In this document: positions 1 through 6,069 of the stretch, one piece after another
How the letters are laid out: every line of letters begins with the position of its first letter
How positions within the stretch are numbered: position 1 is the stretch's first letter
Source: RGIG1666 sp045595745
Lineage (GTDB): Bacteria > Bacillota > Clostridia > UBA1381 > UBA9506
Assembly: GCA_045595745.1 (NCBI GenBank)
Contig: JAZOBB010000026.1
Span: 1 to 8,579, forward strand
Direction of reading: 5' to 3'
DNA: 8,579 nucleotides
Program-made: the position numbers and the translations under genes
Notes under the pieces: generated by a model
Database searches by the model: none
What the model was told of the DNA's origin: nothing
What the model saw: the letters and a program-made list of their open reading frames with translations, nothing else

Positions 1-3
1 TCA

Positions 4-31
4 TCATTCAAAGGCACTTGCCTTTGAATGA
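4..31. repeat. 12-bp perfect inverted repeat (hairpin)
   Basis: The arms TCATTCAAAGGC (4-15) and GCCTTTGAATGA (20-31) are exact reverse complements around the 4-base loop ACTT. There is no T-run after the hairpin on the plus strand (AAAAGG follows). On the minus strand only three bases remain before the window ends, so a terminator role in that direction cannot be judged. It may be one terminus or module of a larger palindromic element covering 1-180. Confidence 0.7.
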
Positions 32-59
32 AAAGGAGAAACCGACTGCTTACGTGAAC

Positions 60-84
60 GATTTTCTTTTTTGTAAAGAAAATC
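60..84. repeat. 10-bp inverted repeat, AT-rich hairpin
   Basis: The arms GATTTTCTTT (60-69) and AAAGAAAATC (75-84) are perfect reverse complements with a 5-base loop. The stem is mostly A/T, so chance is more plausible than for the neighbouring hairpins. Its position between two stronger stems, at similar spacing, suggests it belongs to the same structured block. Confidence 0.5.
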
Positions 85-98
85 TGAACAGGGCAGAC

Positions 99-137
99 GT
101 GTTTTGACGCGCGAGAGGTGAAGTTTGTTCGAAACAC
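99..137. repeat. Imperfect 9-bp inverted repeat with a 21-base loop
   Basis: GTGTTTTGA (99-107) can pair with TCGAAACAC (129-137) with a single G-U wobble in plus-strand RNA. The intervening 21 bases include a locally GC-rich GCGCGAGAGG-like stretch that stands out from the AT-rich surroundings. It is the weakest of the four inverted repeats and is listed because it fills the gap between the other stems. Confidence 0.35.
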
Positions 138-150
138 AAGGCATTATAAC

Positions 151-178
151 AAAAGGAATTCGTCATTTGACGAATTCC
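151..178 (-). terminator. Probable Rho-independent terminator of the operon
   Basis: On the minus strand, GGAATTCGTC and GACGAATTCC (positions 178-169 and 164-155) form a perfect 10-bp stem closed by a 4-base AAAT loop, followed directly by TTTTGTTAT (from 154 downward). The T-run is present only in the minus-strand direction, matching the transcription of all seven genes. The hairpin lies about 115 bases past the last stop codon, which is rather far, and the stem is only half G/C. Termination is therefore likely but not certain, and the hairpin may be carried by a repeat element. Confidence 0.6.
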
Positions 179-294
179 CACATTAAGTTTTATGTTATTT
201 TGACTTTTTTGTTTTAATCGAAAGGCTTGGTTATGCGTTTTATTTGCCTTGTGTGGTGTGCGCATTTTGCTACAGCCTTATCGGTATTTTTATA

Positions 295-3200
295 TTATTC
301 AAATATATAGGCTTTGGCAAGCGGTGTTATTCCTGCCAGACTGCTTTCCCAGAAGAAAATCTTATTGCCTGAGCCTGCTTTAAAACCTTCGGGGATTTCT
401 ACACTTGTTCTGCCTTTAGCGGCTACAGTTACATCTAAAGGATAAAGCTCGTTAAGCTTATTGCCGTCATAGTCAGCGAAATAAAGCTTGTAAGTTCCTG
501 CAGCATTAGCTATAAGATTTACGGTTGTGTTATCTTCGCTTACCGACTCGATATAACATTTGTTTTCACTAATCCAGTCAGTATCTAATATGGTGTGTTG
601 GAAATATCCAACAGATGAACTGGTAACATTGCCTAAATAAATTGCATAAATATCTTTATTAATCGCAGTACCGATTCCTGATGTGCCAACAGAGGTCGTA
701 CCGAATACTCCGTTTGCCAGCCAGTTTGCACCGATGTTGGTGGTAAGAACATAACGTCTGAATGCGATGTTCTTTTCTCCGTCAGGTCGTGAGTCAGCTG
801 CTGCGCTGTAACTGTCGTTTTTGTGGATATAGTACTCAATTTTAGACGAATTGGCTCGCATATAAGATGAACCAGTGAACTGTACAAGCGAGTAATAGGG
901 GAGGGTGTTGCTCTTAGAATAATAATTTTGCATATCCTCCCAGGTGCTTATAACAATTGCCTTGCTTAAATCGTAGCTTGTGCTATTTCCCGATGATACT
1001 ACAAAATCGGCAAAAGAGGTTCTTTCGCCATCTATAAGAGCAAGATATTTTCTGCCTGAATTTGCGGTAGCGTAATTAGCATCGCCGCTCAGCATCTGAA
1101 CTGCAAGGCTTAGCTTGTCACCCTTTTGAATACCGTTAGGGGTAATAGTCATTGTTATTTTTCCGTTGTTTGAAATTGTATACATATTAGCTTCCATAGT
1201 TAAGGCAATTGTGTCGTTTGTGTTGACATCCTTAAGTAAAAGCTGTGGTCTGAACGTGTCGGTTGTCGAACCGGTACTAAGCGAACCAATACCAACATAT
1301 ATGCCCTCTACACGAATGTCGGTTTTAGTTGGTGCATCCTTTAACTCGGATACATTAAATACTTTAATTTTAGCCTCAAGTCCGTTAAGAGTGGCGGAAT
1401 GTGCGCCAAAGATTACCTCGACCGAAGTTTGTGGATAAGAGATTATATCATTTGACAATGCAAAATTAGTAACGTTTCTCTTAGTTCCGTCAGACATGGT
1501 TGCGGTTACTACCATGCCGGTTGTATCAATAGCATCACCGCTGTTATAAACGAGCTTGGTCGGCGGAGTGGTAATTTCAATTCCTGTAACTGTAAGTTCA
1601 GAGGTCGCAGGCTGCATAGAAGGACGAAGAACTGCAAAACGTCCATAAGCAATTAACGAAACAAGCTTGTTTTGGGGTGATGAACGGAAGTATGTGCTTG
1701 AATCGGTGCTGACAGAAACATATTCTTCGTTTGTGGTAATAAGTGTGCAAATACCGTCTTCAACCTTTACGAACTGAGAATCACCAACGTATATATAAGC
1801 TAATTCACTGCCTTTATGCTCTGCCAAAATTACATCGCCCAAAGCAAGATGATTTACAGAAACATAGCTTCTGCGATAGCCGTCAAGAGGCACTTTAGAT
1901 GTGTATGTAATATCTACACCGCCGAACATATGCGGAACAAGCATTTTAGAAAGCTCGGTTTGTGTGTGGCAGGTATAGTTAGCGTTATCAATTATCTCGG
2001 TAAGAATTTCATCTGCAGTAGAGTATGCCGAAATATTTACACCATCATCAATCATACCAAATGCATCTGCACCGATAGCGTCCTTGTATGCAGCGGTAAT
2101 CATTGTTACACCATCGCGGAATGTGCGTCCGTTTTGTGCATATTCTTTAGCTTTAGCGGCAACCTGTGCTCTGTCAGCTGCACTGTAGCCTGCAACAGTG
2201 TGGTTAATAATGTTTATTGTAACACCATTAATGCTTGTTGCATCGCTTTTTATAACAGTACCGGCTACGTTAGTTGTAACCTTAACTGTGTAAGAAATAG
2301 TCTTTGTTTCACCTGCCGCAATATCACAAGTAGCTGAAAGGCTGCCTGAATTGTTGGCAACATCACCTGATACAAATTCTGTTCCTGCCGGAACTGTATC
2401 GGTAAGTATAACGCCGCTAAGTGCAGTATCGCTTGTGTTTTTAAGTGTTACTGTGTATGTAATTTCGTCGTTTGTATCCACACTGTTATCGGGATGAACC
2501 GAAGAAACCTTTTCCATCGTAAGACCTTTAATAGTCATACGGTTTACTGACTTTTCGGTGGGTTTAATTTCAATATCTGTTCTGTCAAGTGGCCTTATAA
2601 TACAGAAACGTTTTTTTAGTCCGAGATAGCGGGAACTTTCAGGATTTTTAAAAAGGTCAAATGCCGAATATTCGAGAACTGCGCCCTGTTCATATTCAGT
2701 CACACCTGCTTTGTCGTAATAAGCAGAAGGTGTTTTTGGGCTTGCTGTTCCTGTAGTTCCTGTGCAATGTACAAACGTACCGTTACCTACATATACAAGT
2801 GTGTGTCCGCCACCGGAGGCATGTTCATATACCATAACATCGCCGACTTCGAGCTTTGCGTATAAGTCCTCAAAAAAGGCAGCTAATTCTTCGGGAGATT
2901 TAGAGGCCATATCATCTTGCGTCCAGTATCCTTCGTTTTCACGTCTGTTGGGATAGCTGTTTGCGTCGTTTAACATTTTAGCCGTTTTAATGGACCAGGT
3001 AGTAGCATCTCCGCGTATTACGTGAATTCCAAATGTTTCGTAGTAAACATTGTTTACAAACGAACTGCAGTCAAGAAAAATTTGCCTTTGCTCTGTAGCC
3101 TCTTCAGGCGAAATAATTATATTTCTCTTAGGAGGAGTTGCGGTCTGGTCGTAATGTATTTGCGTTCCCTGTCTTAAATAAGAATAGGCAACTTCCTTTA

Positions 3201-3336
3201 TTATTTCCTGATACTGCTCTCTTTGGGCATCGGTTATAGGCTCTGCTGCAAATATAGTGACAGGCAAAGCGAAGGTGAATATTATTACAACACAAAGTAG
3301 CATCGCCAACTGTTTTGAAATTCTTACATAATTCAT
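295..3336 (-). CDS. Secreted multidomain protein: NlpC/P60 peptidase, DUF11-like, degenerate NlpC/P60, Ig-like, unknown C-terminus
   Basis: A 1013-residue exported protein, probably acting at the cell surface. Residues 1-30 form a signal peptide (K8, hydrophobic 9-29, likely cleavage after A30). Residues 31-250 match an NlpC/P60 cysteine peptidase: LDCSSFV with C90, GDV at 165-167, GGH with H178 and FVH with H190 as the likely catalytic set. These enzymes usually cut peptidoglycan stem peptides. Residues 276-376 resemble a DUF11/CARDB-type beta domain (TYTVTLKN, LTDTVPAGTEF). Residues 385-572 are a second, decayed NlpC/P60 copy. Residues 580-660 resemble a bacterial Ig-like (Big_3-type) domain. 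The remaining 340 residues are Thr/Ser/Asn-rich and mostly unassigned. The last 80 look like a beta-sandwich ending in IFFWESSLAGITPLAKAY. No LPXTG or SLH anchor is visible. A strong AAGGAGG begins in the preceding stop codon, 9 bases before ATG. It is last in the operon. Substrate and role are unproven. Confidence 0.9.
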   Translation of the reverse strand: MNYVRISKQLAMLLCVVIIFTFALPVTIFAAEPITDAQREQYQEIIKEVAYSYLRQGTQIHYDQTATPPKRNIIISPEEATEQRQIFLDCSSFVNNVYYETFGIHVIRGDATTWSIKTAKMLNDANSYPNRRENEGYWTQDDMASKSPEELAAFFEDLYAKLEVGDVMVYEHASGGGHTLVYVGNGTFVHCTGTTGTASPKTPSAYYDKAGVTEYEQGAVLEYSAFDLFKNPESSRYLGLKKRFCIIRPLDRTDIEIKPTEKSVNRMTIKGLTMEKVSSVHPDNSVDTNDEITYTVTLKNTSDTALSGVILTDTVPAGTEFVSGDVANNSGSLSATCDIAAGETKTISYTVKVTTNVAGTVIKSDATSINGVTINIINHTVAGYSAADRAQVAAKAKEYAQNGRTFRDGVTMITAAYKDAIGADAFGMIDDGVNISAYSTADEILTEIIDNANYTCHTQTELSKMLVPHMFGGVDITYTSKVPLDGYRRSYVSVNHLALGDVILAEHKGSELAYIYVGDSQFVKVEDGICTLITTNEEYVSVSTDSSTYFRSSPQNKLVSLIAYGRFAVLRPSMQPATSELTVTGIEITTPPTKLVYNSGDAIDTTGMVVTATMSDGTKRNVTNFALSNDIISYPQTSVEVIFGAHSATLNGLEAKIKVFNVSELKDAPTKTDIRVEGIYVGIGSLSTGSTTDTFRPQLLLKDVNTNDTIALTMEANMYTISNNGKITMTITPNGIQKGDKLSLAVQMLSGDANYATANSGRKYLALIDGERTSFADFVVSSGNSTSYDLSKAIVISTWEDMQNYYSKSNTLPYYSLVQFTGSSYMRANSSKIEYYIHKNDSYSAAADSRPDGEKNIAFRRYVLTTNIGANWLANGVFGTTSVGTSGIGTAINKDIYAIYLGNVTSSSVGYFQHTILDTDWISENKCYIESVSEDNTTVNLIANAAGTYKLYFADYDGNKLNELYPLDVTVAAKGRTSVEIPEGFKAGSGNKIFFWESSLAGITPLAKAYIFE

Positions 3337-3351
3337 TATTCGTCCCCTCCT

Positions 3352-4260
3352 TTACAGAGCCGACTGCGTATCGTTGGGGTCTCCGTTAATTGCCAAATCG
3401 TACTCAAGCGACCAGTCAAGTCCGCGATACTCGGCTGCTCTGTCATCTTTTTCAATAAAGTCCATAAGTAAATCAAGCATATCCTTTGTCCAGGTATTTT
3501 TATCAATCTGAGCAGTTGTAAATTTGTTAAGTGTTATCATTTCAAAACCGAACAAGTCTTTTACCTGAGTTTTTGCCGCACCGCCGACTACTTCTTCAAC
3601 AAGATGGCTGGGAATAAACAAAACTCCGCCGCCTGCGCCAAAAACAACATCACCCGGAAGACAAACAGCATTACCGATTCTTGTTACGGTGTTATATCCC
3701 GTCATAATAAAATCACGAATTGGAGTCGGGTCGATGCCTCTGTAATATACTTGAGTATCCTCTACCTTTTTCATTTGTTCGGTATCTCTTATACCTCCCC
3801 AGATAACTGCACCGCCGTTTTCGTTTTTGGTTTTGTTCTTTAAAGCGGTTGTTAAGTTTCCGCCTAAAAATGTTCCTTTATAAACTTTGTCATACATATC
3901 AATAACGGGAACATCGCCCTCTTTTAAATTGTCGATTACCCATTGATTGTATGTGCCTGTTCTGCCCTCGCTGCGACCGATGTCTTTTACTACCGCATCA
4001 TAGTCGGGGCGGAAAGGACAGTATGTAGCTGTAACTGCACGTCCGATAAGCTTTCTGCCGTCATCGTGCAGAGTATGTAATCTGCCCTCAAACTGGCTTT
4101 CGTATCCCTTTACAAAAATAGGTTTCCATACCTCTTCTAAGGTCAGGGTTTTTAAGGCTTTTAAATACTTGTCATCAACCTTTGGTCTGCCGTCATCAAA
4201 TCTTTCGCCCTTCCACTGCGGAGTTAAAGCTATAATTTCGTCTCTGTCATTAAAATGCAT
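3352..4260 (-). CDS. RraA/HMG-aldolase family protein, long (about 300 aa) form
   Basis: 302 residues, no signal peptide, cytoplasmic. The central part (about 70-245) matches the RraA-like fold that includes class II pyruvate aldolases (4-hydroxy-4-methyl-2-oxoglutarate/4-carboxy-4-hydroxy-2-oxoadipate aldolase) and RNase E inhibitor RraA. Visible marks are GGNL (133-136), GGIRD with R158 and D159 (pyruvate- and metal-binding positions in the aldolases), and PGDVVFGAGGGVLFIP (202-217). The presence of the R-D pair favours an enzyme over an RNase E regulator. Canonical members are about 160-230 residues; this one adds about 60 at the N-terminus and about 50 at the C-terminus. In this operon, after a dehydratase and a dehydrogenase, retro-aldol cleavage or decarboxylation of a keto-sugar acid is the natural guess. 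AGGAG sits 8 bases before ATG, and the gap to the cupin gene is 15 bases. Exact reaction unknown. Confidence 0.88.
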   Translation of the reverse strand: MHFNDRDEIIALTPQWKGERFDDGRPKVDDKYLKALKTLTLEEVWKPIFVKGYESQFEGRLHTLHDDGRKLIGRAVTATYCPFRPDYDAVVKDIGRSEGRTGTYNQWVIDNLKEGDVPVIDMYDKVYKGTFLGGNLTTALKNKTKNENGGAVIWGGIRDTEQMKKVEDTQVYYRGIDPTPIRDFIMTGYNTVTRIGNAVCLPGDVVFGAGGGVLFIPSHLVEEVVGGAAKTQVKDLFGFEMITLNKFTTAQIDKNTWTKDMLDLLMDFIEKDDRAAEYRGLDWSLEYDLAINGDPNDTQSAL

Positions 4261-4275
4261 TATAAATTCTCCTCT

Positions 4276-4629
4276 CTATTTATCAAATATTATTTCTGAA
4301 TTATCAGAGCCGGTGCCCTTATTTTCTACAACAAATATTTTCGCATCTTCGCTCATAGAAACAGCATGCCAGGTGCCCTTTTTTACGTTGTATACCTTTC
4401 CGATTTCAAGTTCTATTCTTTTCTCGCGGTTTCTGCCTATATGCAAAGCGGATTTACCCAAAACGGGAATAAAAATCTCGTCTGTTTGTAAGTGACACTC
4501 TACCTTGGCAACATTCTCCTCTTTTAACCTGTCAGCAAAATTAATTACACCAACTGTCCAGCCCTCAAAGCTGTGAACAGGAGTAAATGCTTCTGATTCT
4601 ACATCAAAAATTTCAACTGATTCATCCAT
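4276..4629 (-). CDS. Small single-domain cupin protein
   Basis: 117 residues, no signal peptide. Both cupin motifs are readable. Motif 1 is CHLQTDEIFIPVLG, with H46, Q48 and E51 and the usual six residues to G58. Motif 2 is GKVYNVKKGTWHAV (77-90) with H88; the usual proline is lysine. H46, E51 and H88 are likely metal ligands, with Q48 in place of the second His of the HxH pair. Small cupins in sugar-acid operons may be isomerases, epimerases, lyases or sensors, and the sequence does not decide between them. The TDEIF-type motif is also reminiscent of ureidoglycolate lyase-like cupins, but nothing nearby supports ureide metabolism. The ribosome binding site is weak (AAGG overlapping the upstream stop region, about 12 bases from ATG), so expression may rely on coupling to the dehydrogenase gene 14 bases upstream. 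Confidence 0.85.
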   Translation of the reverse strand: MDESVEIFDVESEAFTPVHSFEGWTVGVINFADRLKEENVAKVECHLQTDEIFIPVLGKSALHIGRNREKRIELEIGKVYNVKKGTWHAVSMSEDAKIFVVENKGTGSDNSEIIFDK

Positions 4630-4643
4630 TATTTTACTTCGCC

Positions 4644-5372
4644 TTAAAGGCTCATTCCCCCGTCAATTTTTATTTCTGCACCCGTAATATATCTGCCCTC
4701 ATCTGAACATAAAAGCAGTACACTAGGGGCTATATCTTTAGGCTCGCCTATACATCCGCAAGGAATTTTTTGCTCTAATGACTTTTTAAAATCAGGGTCA
4801 GAAAGTGCCTCTTCGTTTCTGGGGGTACTGACTGCTCCCGGGGCAACATTATTTATCGTTATGCCATAAGGTGCTAAAAGCGGTGCAAAATTCTCTGTCA
4901 TTTTTTTCTGCGCCGCTTTTGATATTCCGTAAAGCGACAACTGTGGATGCTGATTATACTGATTTACACTGCCGATTGTGACAATTCTGCCCCAGCCCTT
5001 AGCTTTCATTCCGTCAGCATATTTTTTTATAAGCAAATATGAGCTTTTTAGATTGCAATCCATCTGAATATCATATTCTTCGTCGGTAAACTCATTCCAT
5101 TCTTTTTTGTATTGAATAGATGCGTTTAAAACTAAAATGTCTACATCTTTGGTTTGCTCATATAATTTATCAATATCTTCTTCAATTAAAAGATTAGCTC
5201 TTGCAGGCCTAGAGTTCGGTATTTTTTTGCAAGCCGTCTCACATTTTTCAAGGCTTGATGCGCCGTTTATAAAAACCGTTGCTCCGCGCTCTGCTAAAAG
5301 ACGGGCAATTTCAAAGCCTATGCCCTGAGTTGCGCCTGTTACAAGAGCCGTCTTGCCTGTTAAATCAAACAC
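4644..5372 (-). CDS. Short-chain dehydrogenase/reductase (SDR), classical type
   Basis: 242 residues from the preferred GTG start; an NAD(P)-dependent oxidoreductase of the classical SDR family, cytoplasmic. Numbered from that start, it shows the cofactor motif TGATQGIG (12-19), NAS (83-85, for the usual NAG), the catalytic tetrad N107, S135, Y148 (YGISK) and K152, then PGAVST (178-183) and the usual IDGG ending (236-239). Length is normal and the active site is complete. The sequence resembles sugar or sugar-acid dehydrogenases such as KduD-like and gluconate 5-dehydrogenase-like enzymes, but SDR substrates cannot be assigned by motif. In this operon it probably oxidises a hydroxyl of a sugar acid or lactone intermediate. 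The start was set at GTG 5372 because GGAGGTGA lies 6 bases before it. An in-frame TTG at 5378 would sit directly against that site. It overlaps the upstream gene by 8 bases. Confidence 0.92.
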   Translation of the reverse strand: MFDLTGKTALVTGATQGIGFEIARLLAERGATVFINGASSLEKCETACKKIPNSRPARANLLIEEDIDKLYEQTKDVDILVLNASIQYKKEWNEFTDEEYDIQMDCNLKSSYLLIKKYADGMKAKGWGRIVTIGSVNQYNQHPQLSLYGISKAAQKKMTENFAPLLAPYGITINNVAPGAVSTPRNEEALSDPDFKKSLEQKIPCGCIGEPKDIAPSVLLLCSDEGRYITGAEIKIDGGMSL

Positions 5373-6066
5373 TATCAATCACCTCCGAGATGGTGTATTC
5401 TTTGTTATGCTCCATTATAAATCCGCATTTTATCTTAGATGTATAATTTTCAGGATTTTCTGTATTACTTTCAAACATTCCATAATGTGTGGGAACACCA
5501 ACTTTAGGATTTATAATTTTAGTCAGCTTAATTGCCTCTTCTACATTCATATTGCCAAGCTTTCCGTTAATGCAGATAAACATAATGTCAATGCCGTATT
5601 CTTTTAAATCCTCAAGCTTTTTGTTGTATTCGGTATCACCTGAAAAATACATTGTAATTCCGCTATGCTTTACAACAACACCAACCGCCGGAACGCTGTG
5701 GTCGGCAAATACGGCTTTTAGTTCAAAATCGCCTGTTTTAAAGGTTTTGCCCTCATCAAACGGCTCATATTTTGTAACACCGCATTCTGATAGTTGCTCT
5801 TTAGCATCAGTCGGTGCTAAAAACAGCATATTTTCTTTATTCATAAGCGGAATTGCATCAATATCAACATGGTCTAAATGGTTATGTGTGCAAATTACTA
5901 CATCACTTTTTAAATCTTCTGGCAAGAGCGGAGCTTTTACCATTCTGCCCCGCCCTGCTATTCTGTCAACAACATTTGAAAGATATGGGTCAATACAGAT
6001 TTCGGTTTTACCGTCAGAAAGAATATATCCGCTCTGACCAATCCATCTTATTTTTAAGCTGTTCAT
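5365..6066 (-). CDS. Metallo-beta-lactamase-fold hydrolase, UlaG/UPF0173-like
   Basis: 233 residues, no signal peptide. The metal centre is complete: H61, H63, D65 and H66 in THNHLDH, H123 (ADH), D144 (SGDTEY) and H194 (PTHYGMF). The N-terminal KIRWIGQSGYIL strand and the DPYLS segment are typical of the UlaG/UPF0173 branch, which includes L-ascorbate-6-phosphate lactonase. UlaG itself is longer (about 350 residues), so this is the short form. A lactonase acting on a sugar lactone fits the neighbouring dehydratase and dehydrogenase, but this is inference, as the short branch has few proven substrates. GGAG lies 7 bases before ATG, inside the end of the upstream gene, with a 3-base gap. Its own 3' end carries the ribosome binding site of the dehydrogenase gene, so translation is probably coupled. 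Confidence 0.9.
   Translation of the reverse strand: MNSLKIRWIGQSGYILSDGKTEICIDPYLSNVVDRIAGRGRMVKAPLLPEDLKSDVVICTHNHLDHVDIDAIPLMNKENMLFLAPTDAKEQLSECGVTKYEPFDEGKTFKTGDFELKAVFADHSVPAVGVVVKHSGITMYFSGDTEYNKKLEDLKEYGIDIMFICINGKLGNMNVEEAIKLTKIINPKVGVPTHYGMFESNTENPENYTSKIKCGFIMEHNKEYTISEVIDSV
5379..5386 (-). promoter_or_regulatory. Ribosome binding site that decides the SDR start
   Basis: GGAGGTGA on the minus strand lies within the last codons of the metallo-hydrolase gene. It is 6 bases upstream of GTG at 5372, a normal spacing. The alternative in-frame TTG at 5378 follows it with no gap, too close for usual initiation. The site therefore supports the GTG start, which would remove two residues from the longer reading. 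Confidence 0.7.
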
Positions 6067-6069
6067 AAA

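Larger units (their letters stand above)
1..294. other. Non-coding region downstream of the operon, rich in inverted repeats
   Basis: This is the only non-coding stretch of any size in the window. It lies after the last stop codon of the operon and holds four separate inverted repeats (4-31, 60-84, 99-137, 155-178), listed individually. The remaining 180-294 part is AT-rich with T-runs and no clear signal. A 71-codon open frame on the minus strand (50-265) crosses three of the hairpins, has no visible ribosome binding site and looks like chance translation of the repeats. Four hairpins packed into under 180 bases suggest a structured intergenic repeat rather than ordinary spacer, but a second copy would be needed to prove that and none is present here. 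Confidence 0.6.

Noticed and set aside
4..31. The 12-bp hairpin considered as a second Rho-independent terminator
   Set aside because: The plus-strand side is followed by AAAAGG rather than a T-run, and the minus-strand side runs off the window after three bases, so there is no support for termination.
143..148. TATAAT on the minus strand just after the terminator hairpin, considered as a -10 promoter box
   Set aside because: No TTGACA-like -35 box lies 16-18 bases upstream, since the hairpin occupies that place, and no gene follows before the window edge.
50..265. A 71-codon open frame on the minus strand downstream of the operon
   Set aside because: It runs through three inverted repeats, has no ribosome binding site that I can see, and its composition looks like translated hairpin DNA rather than a protein family.
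1816..2337. A 173-codon plus-strand open frame opposite the secreted protein gene
   Set aside because: It lies wholly inside a well-supported minus-strand gene, and its Cys/Asn/Ile-rich translation with no motif is typical of an antisense shadow.
5489..6037. A 182-codon plus-strand open frame opposite the metallo-hydrolase gene
   Set aside because: The opposite strand has a complete metal-binding motif set. This frame shows no motif, and its Ser/Pro/Leu-rich content follows from the antisense of the real gene.
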